A stretch of 64,000 nt of DNA. Origin: Aestuariivivens marinum. Its GTDB lineage: Bacteria; Bacteroidota; Bacteroidia; Flavobacteriales; Flavobacteriaceae. The notes under the pieces were generated by a model, which made no database searches, was not told the origin of the DNA, and was given only the letters and a program-made list of their open reading frames with translations. The position numbers and the translations under genes were made by a program. The stretch covers positions 186,001 through 250,000 of the forward strand of contig NZ_JAKMCR010000002.1 of assembly GCF_022662175.1 (NCBI RefSeq), in the 5' to 3' direction. This document shows positions 9,670-18,397 of the stretch, in pieces; positions within the stretch are counted from its first letter, which is position 1, and each line of letters opens with the position of its first letter.

Positions 9670-9694
9670 AAAATCCAGATTATCACTGGATTTT
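9670..9694. terminator. Bidirectional hairpin terminator
   Basis: A perfect 9-bp stem, AAAATCCAG/CTGGATTTT, with a 7-base loop and A/T tracts on both sides. It lies between the convergent esterase (plus) and response regulator (minus) genes. Confidence 0.8.
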
Positions 9695-9715
9695 ATATAT
9701 AAATCTATACGTTTT

Positions 9716-10420
9716 CTAATCATTAATTACCAATCGGAAGCCTTCACCATGAATGTTTAGGATTTCTACCTTTTCATCTAGTTTAAGGTATTTACGCAAC
9801 TTAGCAATATACACATCCATACTACGTGAGGTAAAATAATTATCGTCTCGCCATATCTTGGTAAGTGCTAATTCTCGTGGCATTAAATCGTTTTCATGTA
9901 AGGCCAACAAACGAAGCAATTCATTTTCCTTAGGCGATAATTTTATAGGGTCTCCCCCATCAAAACGTAAAAATCGTAACTTCGAATTTAAATCGAAACG
10001 ACCAATTTTGAATTCAAATTGTTTACTGTCTGATATCGTTTCGGTAGCCTTACGTTGCATAATGGCCTTTATTTTCATTAACAGAACCTCACTGTCGAAC
10101 GGTTTGTTCAAATAATCATCTGCTCCTACTTTATAGCCTTTAAGAACATCTTCCTTCATGGCTTTAGCTGTTAGAAACACTATAGGAACATCGGTGTTTT
10201 TTTCACGTATTTCCTTTGCTAAAGTAAATCCATCCTTATAAGGCATCATAACGTCTAGAATACATAAATCGAAATCATCCTTTTTAAATTTCTCGAAGCC
10301 TTCCATACCATTTTTAGCATGAACCACATCGTAATCGTTCATCATTAAATAATCCTTTAAAACGGTTCCAAAATTTGGATCGTCTTCTACCAATAAAATT
10401 TTCTTGTTTATTTCTTCCAT
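9716..10420 (-). CDS. rprY: OmpR-family response regulator (RprY-like)
   Basis: Residues 1-120 are a receiver domain: acidic pair EDD at 12-14, phospho-acceptor Asp56 in LDVMMP, and Lys106 in NKPFD. Residues about 135-232 are an OmpR/PhoB winged helix (KLSPKENELLRLLALHEN, then SMDVYIAKLRKYL). It should bind tandem DNA half-sites about one helical turn apart when phosphorylated by the kinase encoded immediately upstream (two-base gap). The protein closely fits the RprY group of Bacteroidota. Its targets are unknown; repeated GTTAAA hexamers near htrA and upstream of the kinase gene in this window are candidates. Confidence 0.9.
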   Translation of the reverse strand: MEEINKKILLVEDDPNFGTVLKDYLMMNDYDVVHAKNGMEGFEKFKKDDFDLCILDVMMPYKDGFTLAKEIREKNTDVPIVFLTAKAMKEDVLKGYKVGADDYLNKPFDSEVLLMKIKAIMQRKATETISDSKQFEFKIGRFDLNSKLRFLRFDGGDPIKLSPKENELLRLLALHENDLMPRELALTKIWRDDNYFTSRSMDVYIAKLRKYLKLDEKVEILNIHGEGFRLVIND

Positions 10421-10422
10421 AG

Positions 10423-12021
10423 TTATGTAATTATTGGAAGCTTTATGGTAAATGTGCTTCCTTTATCTTTTTCTGTTTCTACTGATACATGTCCTTGGTG
10501 GTCATCAACTATACGCTTTACGTATGCCAACCCTAGACCATGTCCTTTTACATTATGTATATTACCGGTATGTTCCCTATAAAACTTTTCGAACACCCGT
10601 TTGGCAGCAGCCTTACTCATACCACTACCATGATCTTTAATGCTTAATAAAATATTTGTCCCCACATTTTCGGTAGATACTTCAATCTCCGGTGCTTCTG
10701 GGGAATATTTTATGGCATTGTCCAAAATATTAACAATAACATTAGTAAAATGGGTCTCATTGGCCAATACCGATGGTTTTCCAGCATTTAAAGCTGTTTT
10801 TATATAGCCTTGCCTGTTTTCAACAATCAACTCTACATGCGTTATAGCATCTTCAATTAAGTCGTGTAGGCTTACCCTGTCCTTACTAATATTAAGTTCA
10901 TTTTTTTCTAGTTTAGATATTCTTAAAACATTTTCTACCTGGGCATGCATACGCTTATTTTCATCCTTTATCATGTTAAGATACCTCAAAACCTTGCCTT
11001 TATCATCAATAATCTTAGGGTTTTTAATCGCATCTAAAGCTAAGTTTATGGTCGCAATAGGCGTTTTAAACTCATGTGTCATATTATTTATGAAATCTGT
11101 CTTTATTTGGGATATCTTACGTTGTTTAACCAATTGGAACAAAGCACTGGAATATGCTATAATAATAACCGATGTAAAGATTACTGAGAGTAAAATCATA
11201 CCTATAATTGATGACAAAATAAACTTTTTGTCATCTGGAAAATTCACTAACAAGCTATAAGTGCTTACGTTATTTTCATCATAAAACATGGGCACACTAA
11301 AGGTTGAGGCCTTGTCATATTCAAAATTATCACTCTGTACCTTGGTGGCCAAACCATTACTATAGATAGCAAATTCGAAATCGATATCTATGTCGCTTTC
11401 TTTTAACCTTTTAGTAAGCAGATTAAAAACTTTATCTTTTGAAACCCTCTTGTATATTGGATTTCGTTTTGAAATCGCCTTAAAATCTTTTTCAACACTT
11501 AGTTTCTCCGCGGTACTTAGAGCTCCACTGTTTATTATACTCACAATATCGGCTTCATTTACTTCGTTTTCAGAAAACTCAATATTGTCATAAATCTCTG
11601 TTTTAGAACTGCTAATAATTTTTTTAACATTAACACTATCTAAACCTATGTCAAAGAGCGACGATGATAACTTATAATTTTCTTCCAAAATACCACTTTT
11701 GTAAATAAGGGCTTGTTTGGTATCGTTATTTTTTTGGTAAATGAACAACTGGGAAACCGATTGCGAAACTGAAACGGAATCGTTTTCCTTATTTTCACTT
11801 ATTAGATCTTTAGCCTTTTGGTACTTCTTAAAATACTCTGCCAACTCATCCTCCTGGATTTGGTTGGATACCTTTGCTAATACTCCTTTAACCTTAAAAT
11901 TAAACCTATCTTCTTCATTAGCTACAGACCCCTTTATATAATAGGCCTGCACAAAAATAATCCCAATTAGGGACAAGCTCATTAAAAGAATTAGTAGGCT
12001 AAATATTTTCTTGCTCATCAT
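10423..12021 (-). CDS. rprX: Sensor histidine kinase (RprX-like)
   Basis: An inner-membrane kinase: transmembrane helix at 7-28, a periplasmic sensor region of about 240 residues, a second helix at about 267-291, then HisKA with phospho-His316 in NMTHEFKTP and a HATPase domain (N-box ILDNAIKYS, G1 DHGSGMS, G2 GHGLGLAYV). There is no HAMP domain. It phosphorylates the adjacent OmpR-type regulator. Two ATGs are in tandem at 12021 and 12018. The 74-base upstream spacer from coaE carries several TTTAAC/GTTAAA repeats that could be autoregulatory sites. The stimulus is unknown. Confidence 0.9.
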   Translation of the reverse strand: MMSKKIFSLLILLMSLSLIGIIFVQAYYIKGSVANEEDRFNFKVKGVLAKVSNQIQEDELAEYFKKYQKAKDLISENKENDSVSVSQSVSQLFIYQKNNDTKQALIYKSGILEENYKLSSSLFDIGLDSVNVKKIISSSKTEIYDNIEFSENEVNEADIVSIINSGALSTAEKLSVEKDFKAISKRNPIYKRVSKDKVFNLLTKRLKESDIDIDFEFAIYSNGLATKVQSDNFEYDKASTFSVPMFYDENNVSTYSLLVNFPDDKKFILSSIIGMILLSVIFTSVIIIAYSSALFQLVKQRKISQIKTDFINNMTHEFKTPIATINLALDAIKNPKIIDDKGKVLRYLNMIKDENKRMHAQVENVLRISKLEKNELNISKDRVSLHDLIEDAITHVELIVENRQGYIKTALNAGKPSVLANETHFTNVIVNILDNAIKYSPEAPEIEVSTENVGTNILLSIKDHGSGMSKAAAKRVFEKFYREHTGNIHNVKGHGLGLAYVKRIVDDHQGHVSVETEKDKGSTFTIKLPIIT

Positions 12022-12026
12022 TCAAA

Positions 12027-12087
12027 TTTAACATTTTAACATTTAGGGCTCATTGCATTTAACCTAACGTTAACAAAAATGTTAAAA
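12027..12087 (-). repeat. GTTAAA/TTTAAC repeat cluster upstream of histidine kinase
   Basis: On the minus strand GTTAAA occurs at 12040-12035, 12032-12027 and 12063-12058, with GTTAA at 12074 and an inverted TTAACA/TGTTAA pair around 12070-12085. The spacing (8 and 23) is less regular than upstream of htrA, and the genome is AT-rich, so a regulatory role is a suggestion only. Confidence 0.35.
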
Positions 12088-12095
12088 TTTAAAAG

Positions 12096-12683
12096 TTATG
12101 CTATTTTATTAAGAATTTCATGGTGTATTTCCAATACCTGTTGCTTAGTGTCTTCTAAATCTGTATTTTGAATAACAAAGTCAGATAATTTCACTCTGTC
12201 ACTGTCCTCCCACTGGTTTTCCATAATAGCTTCGATATGTTCTACAGTAGTATTATCCCTAGATAACAAGCGTTCTATCCTAACCGCCTTTGGTGCCGTA
12301 ACGGTAATTACAAAATCACAGGACATGTAACCGCTATTTTCAAATAATATAGCGACTTCCTTAATAACGTAAGCGGCATTTTGCTTTAACACCCATTTTT
12401 TAAAATGACTTGCTACGCGCGGATGAACAATCTCATTCATTTGTGACAAATAGCTTTTATCATTAAAAATAATACCGGCTATAAAAGGCTTGTTTAATTT
12501 ATTGTTCTTATAGGCTTGATCACCAAAGAGATCGATAAGCTTTCGCTTAATGACTTTTGATTGGTTCATAAGTTTTTTTGCCTCTTCATCTGCTATATAA
12601 ACAGGTATTCCTAAATCAACAAATGCCTTAGCTACAGTAGTCTTTCCACTTCCTATGCCTCCTGTGAGTCCAACTATGGTCAT
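12096..12683 (-). CDS. coaE: Dephospho-CoA kinase
   Basis: Catalyses the last step of coenzyme A synthesis, phosphorylating the 3' hydroxyl of dephospho-CoA with ATP. The P-loop GLTGGIGSGKTT is at 5-16, the substrate-domain Asp of YIADEEAKKL at about 32, and the lid arginines in SRDNTT around 137-142. At 195 aa it is the usual length. Its ATGA start overlaps the stop of the YbbR-like gene, so GT2, YbbR and coaE form one operon, with the kinase/regulator pair downstream by 74 bases. coaBC of the same pathway lies about 6 kb away in another minus-strand operon. Confidence 0.93.
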   Translation of the reverse strand: MTIVGLTGGIGSGKTTVAKAFVDLGIPVYIADEEAKKLMNQSKVIKRKLIDLFGDQAYKNNKLNKPFIAGIIFNDKSYLSQMNEIVHPRVASHFKKWVLKQNAAYVIKEVAILFENSGYMSCDFVITVTAPKAVRIERLLSRDNTTVEHIEAIMENQWEDSDRVKLSDFVIQNTDLEDTKQQVLEIHHEILNKIA

Positions 12684-13642
12684 TTTAATATAATAAATTC
12701 AATATGCTGATTATTAATCTTTACACTCTTAACAAATTGAGATGTTTCCACTAGCTCCGGCACAAAAAAGGACTGTTCTTTACCTATTTTACCATAATCG
12801 CAAACTACTTTAAAATCACTTGGTTTTACCGATTTAAAATGCTCTAAACTTGTATAGAACATTACCGTAACCTCTTTTGGAAAGTATTTTATTCGTAAAT
12901 CGGTTGGTACATTTATAATACTTATTGGTATTTTTAAGCTCCCTTCTGTGAAACGTTCAACTCTAGCCTTTAAATGTATTGATTGATCTGAAAAACGAAT
13001 ATTACCATTTTTTGGCAATTTTAATTTTATTGTTTTATCAATATTCTTTTTTACATCTTCTAACACAAGGGTTTCAGTTTCAATATAGTCAATGGCGCCC
13101 ACAACATCTTTTGGTCCAATAACTTTAACAGAATCAGGAGTAATGCTAAATCCATTGAATATATCGAACCCTGGAATAAATGTAATATTTGTATTGATTT
13201 CTACAGGTATTTTTTTAACTAGATTAACATCATAATTAAATTCCAGTGTATCTGGAAATATATCAATAATCTCAACATTCTTAGCAAAGGTGTTTATACT
13301 TAGTCGCCTTGAATTGGACTTTGTCCAGACAAACTTTGAAGAGCCCTCAAAAACATCCTTAGAAAAATCGACTCTAATTTTTGGTCTTGAAAAGTAAAAA
13401 TCGAGCCATTTAAAACCATAGGCCTTAATTGTGATGTTTAGAATAGAATCTGAATTATCTAAAATCACCTTTTCTTCTGGTACATTAATCTTCTCTATTC
13501 TAAACTCCATGGTATTGGTATAGGATTTAGAAAGTTTTGAAAAAATGAGAATAACAAACGCCAAGAACAAAAACAACAAAAACACATTTAGTTGCTTGTT
13601 TTGTATTGACCTGAGTAATTTCGATTTAACTTTCCTTATCAT
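12680..13642 (-). CDS. YbbR-domain membrane-anchored protein
   Basis: A single transmembrane helix at about 18-37 (LNVFLLFLFLAFVILIFS) anchors a periplasmic part made of YbbR-like beta-rich repeats, seen as alternating short strands such as VEINTNITFIPGF and SITPDSVKVIGPK (about 145-175). In Firmicutes YbbR (CdaR) regulates the diadenylate cyclase CdaA; in Bacteroidota the YbbR protein is usually found between a coaE gene and other genes without a cyclase, as here. Four-base overlaps on both sides couple it to the GT2 gene and coaE. No catalytic residues are expected. Confidence 0.8.
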   Translation of the reverse strand: MIRKVKSKLLRSIQNKQLNVFLLFLFLAFVILIFSKLSKSYTNTMEFRIEKINVPEEKVILDNSDSILNITIKAYGFKWLDFYFSRPKIRVDFSKDVFEGSSKFVWTKSNSRRLSINTFAKNVEIIDIFPDTLEFNYDVNLVKKIPVEINTNITFIPGFDIFNGFSITPDSVKVIGPKDVVGAIDYIETETLVLEDVKKNIDKTIKLKLPKNGNIRFSDQSIHLKARVERFTEGSLKIPISIINVPTDLRIKYFPKEVTVMFYTSLEHFKSVKPSDFKVVCDYGKIGKEQSFFVPELVETSQFVKSVKINNQHIEFIILK

Positions 13643-14646
13643 GTCTGTTTAAAAAATAAGTTTGGAAAATGTATCTTAGGGTCTTTATTGAATACTTCCA
13701 AAGCTAAAGTTGATTTTAAAAATCCGTAACCATAACCTAAAAACTGAATGGCAACAGCTACAACAGCCCATAAAGCAACAAGAATGCTTTTAGTAATTAC
13801 CAATGCCAAAAGTAAGGCCATAGCAAAATACACCCCGTAAACGATAAATAACCATTCATACCCCAAAAAAAGTAGAAACAAGGCAACAACAAAGCCCATG
13901 ACAAATAAAGTTGGAAACCAATAGGTGATTTTTTTTGTCCTGGGGTGCCACTGATTTAATATTGGACGCACCATACCAAACTTATGAACTTGAATGTAAA
14001 ATTTATGCCAAGATATTCTTCTTTTATGATATACATAAGCCTTAGGGATTAGCTTAGTTTTGTAACCTAGATTCCACAATCGAATTGACAGATCGGGGTC
14101 TTCTCCAGGATGAATGGTTCCAAAACCTTTTGAATTCTGAAATGCTGCCTTGGAAAGTCCCATGTTGAAACTTCTTGGTTGAAACTTATTCACACTATGC
14201 TTATTCCCCCTTATACCCCCTGTGGTAATGAAAGAAGTCATTGAAAAATTAATCGCCTTTTGTAAATTGGTAAAGGAAGGATGCGCTTTGTCTGGACCAC
14301 CAAAACAGTCCACATAACCTTTTTTTAATTCACAATCAACTTCTTCAAGGTAATTTTCTGGTAATATACAATCGGAATCCAAAATAATAAAGTAATTCCC
14401 TCGAGCCCGTTGCATACCATAATTTCTGGAATCACCAGGTCCTGAATTTTCCTTAAAGTAATACGATATATCCAATTTACCACTAAATGTGTCGACTATT
14501 TCTTTTGAAGTAATTGTGGAACCATCCTCAATTATAACTACTTCAAAGTCAGTATCTGTTTTAAGAGTTACAAAACTTTGCAAAAGCTCCTGAATTTCAT
14601 CAGGGCGATTATAAACGGGAATAATGAACGAATACTTTAATTGCAT
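13639..14646 (-). CDS. GT2 glycosyltransferase with C-terminal membrane helices
   Basis: Residues 1-240 hold a GT-A family 2 domain: YSFIIPVYNRPDEI, IEDGSTI at about 40-46, the metal-binding LDSDC at about 90-94, and GEDPDLSIRLW at about 180, resembling the ED acceptor-site motif. The C-terminal part has two or three transmembrane helices (about 245-310), so it works at the cytoplasmic face of the inner membrane, probably in polysaccharide or glycolipid synthesis. I start at the ATG at 14646, not the TTG at 14652, because that TTG lies inside a -7 promoter box (TACTTTTG). It is first in an operon with the YbbR gene and coaE. Confidence 0.87.
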   Translation of the reverse strand: MQLKYSFIIPVYNRPDEIQELLQSFVTLKTDTDFEVVIIEDGSTITSKEIVDTFSGKLDISYYFKENSGPGDSRNYGMQRARGNYFIILDSDCILPENYLEEVDCELKKGYVDCFGGPDKAHPSFTNLQKAINFSMTSFITTGGIRGNKHSVNKFQPRSFNMGLSKAAFQNSKGFGTIHPGEDPDLSIRLWNLGYKTKLIPKAYVYHKRRISWHKFYIQVHKFGMVRPILNQWHPRTKKITYWFPTLFVMGFVVALFLLFLGYEWLFIVYGVYFAMALLLALVITKSILVALWAVVAVAIQFLGYGYGFLKSTLALEVFNKDPKIHFPNLFFKQT

Positions 14647-14649
14647 ACA

Positions 14650-14657
14650 CAAAAGTA
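14650..14657 (-). promoter_or_regulatory. -7 box immediately before GT2 start
   Basis: TACTTTTG (minus strand) matches TAnnTTTG and ends only three bases before the ATG at 14646; TTTC lies 18 bases upstream. Transcription would begin at or next to the start codon, suggesting a leaderless or nearly leaderless message. Confidence 0.5.
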
Positions 14658-14801
14658 AATGAATTTTTTCATTTGAAAATTCATAAAAAACAAAAGAAAA
14701 ATTAAAAAGATTAAAGAAATGATTACAAAGTTGAAACTAAATTCTGTAATGTTTTTGTATATAAAATTTAGGTTTTACCAGAAACAACTACCATTACACA
14801 T

Positions 14802-14827
14802 AAAAAAGCCACCCCATTGGTGGCCTT
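14802..14827 (-). terminator. Rho-independent terminator of fabI
   Basis: On the minus strand GCCACC pairs with GGTGGC (6 bp, 5-base loop), followed by a run of T. It lies about 66 bases beyond the fabI stop. Confidence 0.75.
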
Positions 14828-14892
14828 AAAATTTAAACATTTATCGCACAAAACGATAGTTACGTTTTACTTTATCCTTCTTATTTTTTTAA

Positions 14893-15708
14893 CTATTCTT
14901 CTCCCGTGAAGGTACTCATTACTGCATCACTTACACCCATATTACTGAAGCCTCCATCGTTATATAAATTTTGAAGTGTTATGCGCTTGGTTAAATCACT
15001 AAACAGGGTTACCGTATAGTTGGCACAATCTAATGCCGTAGCATTACCTAGAGGCGACATTTTTTCGGCATAAGCAATAAAGCCATCAAAACCTTTTACT
15101 CCACTACCGGCAGTAGTTGGCGTTGGTGATTGTGAAATGGTGTTTACACGTACTTTTTTATCACGCCCAAAGAAATACCCAAAACTACGGGCAATACTTT
15201 CTAAATAGGCTTTATTATCTGCCATATCGTTATAGTCTGGAAATACACGTTGCGCCGCCATATAAGTAAGTGCCACAATGCTACCCCACTCGTTCATGGC
15301 ATCCGATTTATAAAGCGTCTGCATTAATTTATGGAAAGACATCGCAGAAACATCGGTTCCTTTTTGAGTCCAATCGTAATTTTGATCTGTGTAATGCCTT
15401 CCTTTTCTAACATTAATTGACATACCTATAGAGTGCAACACAAAGTCTAACTTTCCTCCTAAAATTTCCATGGATTGGTCTATTAGGTTTTGTAAATCAT
15501 CTATAGATGTGGCATCGGCAGGAATAATCTGGGAACCTGTTTTTTCAGCCAGTTCATTTATCTGCCCCATACGCATGGCTACTGGCGCGTTTGTCAATAC
15601 AAATTGACCTCCTTCTTCATGGACACGTTCTGCCGTTTTCCATGCAATAGAATTAGAATCTAACGCCCCGAAGATAATTCCCTTTTTTCCTTTTAATAAA
15701 TTGTACAT
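14893..15708 (-). CDS. fabI: Enoyl-[acyl-carrier-protein] reductase
   Basis: A short-chain dehydrogenase-type enoyl-ACP reductase that performs the last reduction of each fatty-acid elongation cycle using NAD(P)H. The N-terminus GKKGIIFGALDSNSIAW is the FabI variant of the cofactor loop, HSIGM is at about 91, and the catalytic Tyr-(x)6-Lys appears as YNDMADNK near 156-163, with the earlier Tyr in LTYMAAQR. At 271 aa it is the usual length. It is monocistronic with its own -7 box and terminator, and a perfect 8-bp inverted repeat sits just upstream of the -7 box. Confidence 0.93.
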   Translation of the reverse strand: MYNLLKGKKGIIFGALDSNSIAWKTAERVHEEGGQFVLTNAPVAMRMGQINELAEKTGSQIIPADATSIDDLQNLIDQSMEILGGKLDFVLHSIGMSINVRKGRHYTDQNYDWTQKGTDVSAMSFHKLMQTLYKSDAMNEWGSIVALTYMAAQRVFPDYNDMADNKAYLESIARSFGYFFGRDKKVRVNTISQSPTPTTAGSGVKGFDGFIAYAEKMSPLGNATALDCANYTVTLFSDLTKRITLQNLYNDGGFSNMGVSDAVMSTFTGEE

Positions 15709-15757
15709 ATTTTAATAGTTTATATGTTTATGTTTTTTGGTTTGATCTAAATATTGG

Positions 15758-15765
15758 CAAAAATA
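15758..15765 (-). promoter_or_regulatory. -7 box of fabI
   Basis: TATTTTTG (minus strand) matches TAnnTTTG, about 50 bases before the fabI ATG. CTTT lies 19 bases upstream as a weak -33 element. Confidence 0.5.
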
Positions 15766-15770
15766 CTAAA

Positions 15771-15788
15771 CTTTAACAAATGTTAAAG
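15771..15788. repeat. Perfect inverted repeat at fabI promoter
   Basis: CTTTAACA and TGTTAAAG form a perfect 8-bp inverted repeat separated by AA. It lies between the recN stop and the fabI -7 box, covering the -33 position, where a repressor or activator of fatty-acid synthesis could bind. Confidence 0.5.
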
Positions 15789-15790
15789 GT

Positions 15791-17443
15791 TTAATTTAAC
15801 AACTCCTTGGCATGAGCAATAGCGGATGAGGATATATCTAAGCCTCCCAACATTTGTGCTATTTCCACAATGCGTTCGTCGTGGTTTAGCTTCACCAAAC
15901 TGGTTTGGGTAACGTTATTAACATCTTCTTTATAGACCTTAAAATGCGAATGGCCCTTGGCTGCTATTTGTGGCAAATGAGTTATTGCAAACACTTGCAT
16001 AGTTTTGCTCATTTGCAACATAATTTCAGCCATTTTGTTCGATATTTCCCCTGAAACTCCTGTGTCTATCTCATCAAACATAATGGTTGGCAATTGGATA
16101 TAGTTTGATAAAACTAATTTTATAGCCAACATAATCCTAGATAATTCACCTCCGGAAGCTGCTTTTTTCAATTCCAAGAAACTCCCTCCCTTATTAGCCG
16201 AAAATAAAAAGGACAACTCATCTTTCCCATTGGAAAATAAAGTGCTGGTATAGCTAACTTCAATGTTGAACTGAGCATTGGGCATACCTAGTGTTTTTAA
16301 AATCGTCTCCAACTGTTGCTTTAATTCTGGGACAGCTTTCGTACGTTTTTTATGTATTGTATCTGAAATTCTATTGAGCAACTCGAGTTTAATCGCTATT
16401 TCTTTCTGTTTTTGTGCAATGGTATCATCTAAATTTTCTGTAATCGAAACCTTATCAGCTAAATTATCACGAATGGTAATTAGTTGAGTTATATCACTTG
16501 CAGCATGCTTCAACATTAAATTGTGTAAGGTCTGTAGTTTGGTATTAACTTGTTCCAAACGCACAGGATTAACGTCAAGCGCCTCTTGAAGTAAATCAAT
16601 TTCACTATAAACATCATCTAAGTCGATTAAACAGCTATGAATTCGTCCTAATAAATCATTATATCTAGAAGATAACCCCGAGAGTTTGCTAAAATTATTT
16701 TTTAATTGGGTAAGTGTTTTTATAATGCCTATTTGTTCATCTCCAAGTAGTTGGTAAGATTCTGAAAGTTTTTCTTTAATGTCCTCTACATTGTTTAAGG
16801 TTTCGTACTCCTCTTCTAATATTTCCAGTTCGCCATCAACCAATTGGGCTTCAACCAATTCATTCAATAAAAAGGTGTTATAATCGTGTTCTTTAATAGC
16901 TTCAGATTTTAGGTTTAATAGCCCCTCTAATTCTTTTTGAAGTGATTTATAAGACCATAACTCCCCTTTATACTTTCCTAAATCAGAAACCGTTCCTGCC
17001 AGAGCATCTATAACTTGAAATTGAAATGCATCATCTACAATTTGAAGTGTTTGATGTTGAGAATGAATATCAATTAATCTTTTGCCTAATACCTGCAAAC
17101 TATTTAGGTTAACCGGTGAATCATTTACAAAGGCACGCGATTTACCTGAAGGCAATATCTCCCTTCGTATAATGGTTTGCTCATCGTAATCCAAATCTTC
17201 TTTTTCAAAAAAAGATTTTAAATTGTAGTTGGTAATACTAAAAACAGCTTCAATCACACATTTTTTAGTATCATCTTTTAAACTACTCAAATCTGCACGT
17301 TTACCCAATATTAGGGATAATCCTCCCAATAAAATGGATTTACCCGCTCCTGTTTCGCCTGTAATGATGGATAATCCATTGTTAAAATCGACTTTCAGGT
17401 TATTGATTAAAGCATAATTTTTAATAGCGAGTGAAACTAACAA
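15791..17443 (-). CDS. recN: DNA repair protein RecN
   Basis: An SMC-like ATPase that acts early in recombinational repair of double-strand breaks. Walker A GETGAGKS is at 29-36, coiled-coil segments occupy about 150-380, and the C-terminal half carries the signature AASGGELSR and Walker B MFDEIDTGVSG. Length (550 aa) is standard. The start is TTG at 17443: the following LVSLAIKNYALI aligns with the usual RecN N-terminus and no ATG is available in frame. It lies downstream of the porD-like gene on the same strand with a 66-base gap. Confidence 0.93.
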   Translation of the reverse strand: MLVSLAIKNYALINNLKVDFNNGLSIITGETGAGKSILLGGLSLILGKRADLSSLKDDTKKCVIEAVFSITNYNLKSFFEKEDLDYDEQTIIRREILPSGKSRAFVNDSPVNLNSLQVLGKRLIDIHSQHQTLQIVDDAFQFQVIDALAGTVSDLGKYKGELWSYKSLQKELEGLLNLKSEAIKEHDYNTFLLNELVEAQLVDGELEILEEEYETLNNVEDIKEKLSESYQLLGDEQIGIIKTLTQLKNNFSKLSGLSSRYNDLLGRIHSCLIDLDDVYSEIDLLQEALDVNPVRLEQVNTKLQTLHNLMLKHAASDITQLITIRDNLADKVSITENLDDTIAQKQKEIAIKLELLNRISDTIHKKRTKAVPELKQQLETILKTLGMPNAQFNIEVSYTSTLFSNGKDELSFLFSANKGGSFLELKKAASGGELSRIMLAIKLVLSNYIQLPTIMFDEIDTGVSGEISNKMAEIMLQMSKTMQVFAITHLPQIAAKGHSHFKVYKEDVNNVTQTSLVKLNHDERIVEIAQMLGGLDISSSAIAHAKELLN

Positions 17444-17509
17444 TGTGATAAAATTGTATTTGGTTAGGAACTAAATATACTAAATGAAATCTTAAAACAG
17501 TAAATTGAA

Positions 17510-18397
17510 CTAAAACTTAATATTTGACCATTTACTGGAGTGCATAGGTGCCACTTTTTGAAGTGTTTCCTTAACACTAGCTATGTTAACATTGGGGCCA
17601 TCGGTAAATATTTGTTCAATTTCATCTGCTTTGGCATCAAAAAATGTTCGCTGCAAAAAAGAATTGGGCCTACTACTGTTCATAGCCTCAAATAACCTTA
17701 AGGTAGATGCTATTTCTTCTTTACCCTTTTTAACATTTTCACTCATAACATCTAATCCTAACCGATGATAACGATACATCACTTCCCTGTAAGCAGAAAA
17801 CGTTGGAGACATTAGATTGTCTATTAAAGCAAATCTACTTTGCAAACCATCTTCCAGTTTCCATCCCTTAAAGTTTTCCTGTTGTGAATAGTTAACAATG
17901 GTTTGTGCCTGACTAAAATAGGGATTACCCCCTTGCTTTACAAATGTATCGGCATCCAATCCCAAAATCATATAAATATGAAAGGTCAAAACAGAAATGA
18001 GATTGGATTCAAACTGAGTAGGGTTAAACACTAAATTCTGAAATTCTAAATAACGAAATGCAAAATCCCTATCGTTAAAATTATATATTGGTGTTGTAAA
18101 AGAAGATCCAAATACTGGTCGTGAGGATTGTATTTGAATAGAGCCTTGAAAGGCTTCACCACTATATTCCGTAATGGTAATAACCATACTGCAGTCAATA
18201 CGTTCTTGAGGCGAAAAAGCCTTATTGGTCCATTTGGTATTATTGACAAACTCTGTGAGTTGATTTTGTAATGTTTTAAAAATAGATTGATTTGCATTCC
18301 CTGTTTGTTGGGCATTAACAACCACGCTGCAATTCAATTCCTGGGAAAATCCATTAAAACTAAAAACAAATAAAAGACAAAATAAAATGTTACGCAT
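17510..18397 (-). CDS. porD: DUF4835 protein, PorD-like type IX secretion component
   Basis: A secreted 295-residue protein with a clear signal peptide (ILFCLLFVFSFNGFSQ). The N-terminal motif ELNCSVVVNAQQTGNANQ and the FQNLVFNPTQFESNL and ILGLDADTF segments are typical of DUF4835, a Bacteroidota-specific family that is named PorD in some annotations and linked to type IX secretion. I recognise the family; its mechanistic role is not established here. Its start overlaps the coaBC stop by eight bases, so it is in the coaBC operon. A T9SS substrate at 762-2240 shows the pathway is used by this organism. Confidence 0.8.
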   Translation of the reverse strand: MRNILFCLLFVFSFNGFSQELNCSVVVNAQQTGNANQSIFKTLQNQLTEFVNNTKWTNKAFSPQERIDCSMVITITEYSGEAFQGSIQIQSSRPVFGSSFTTPIYNFNDRDFAFRYLEFQNLVFNPTQFESNLISVLTFHIYMILGLDADTFVKQGGNPYFSQAQTIVNYSQQENFKGWKLEDGLQSRFALIDNLMSPTFSAYREVMYRYHRLGLDVMSENVKKGKEEIASTLRLFEAMNSSRPNSFLQRTFFDAKADEIEQIFTDGPNVNIASVKETLQKVAPMHSSKWSNIKF

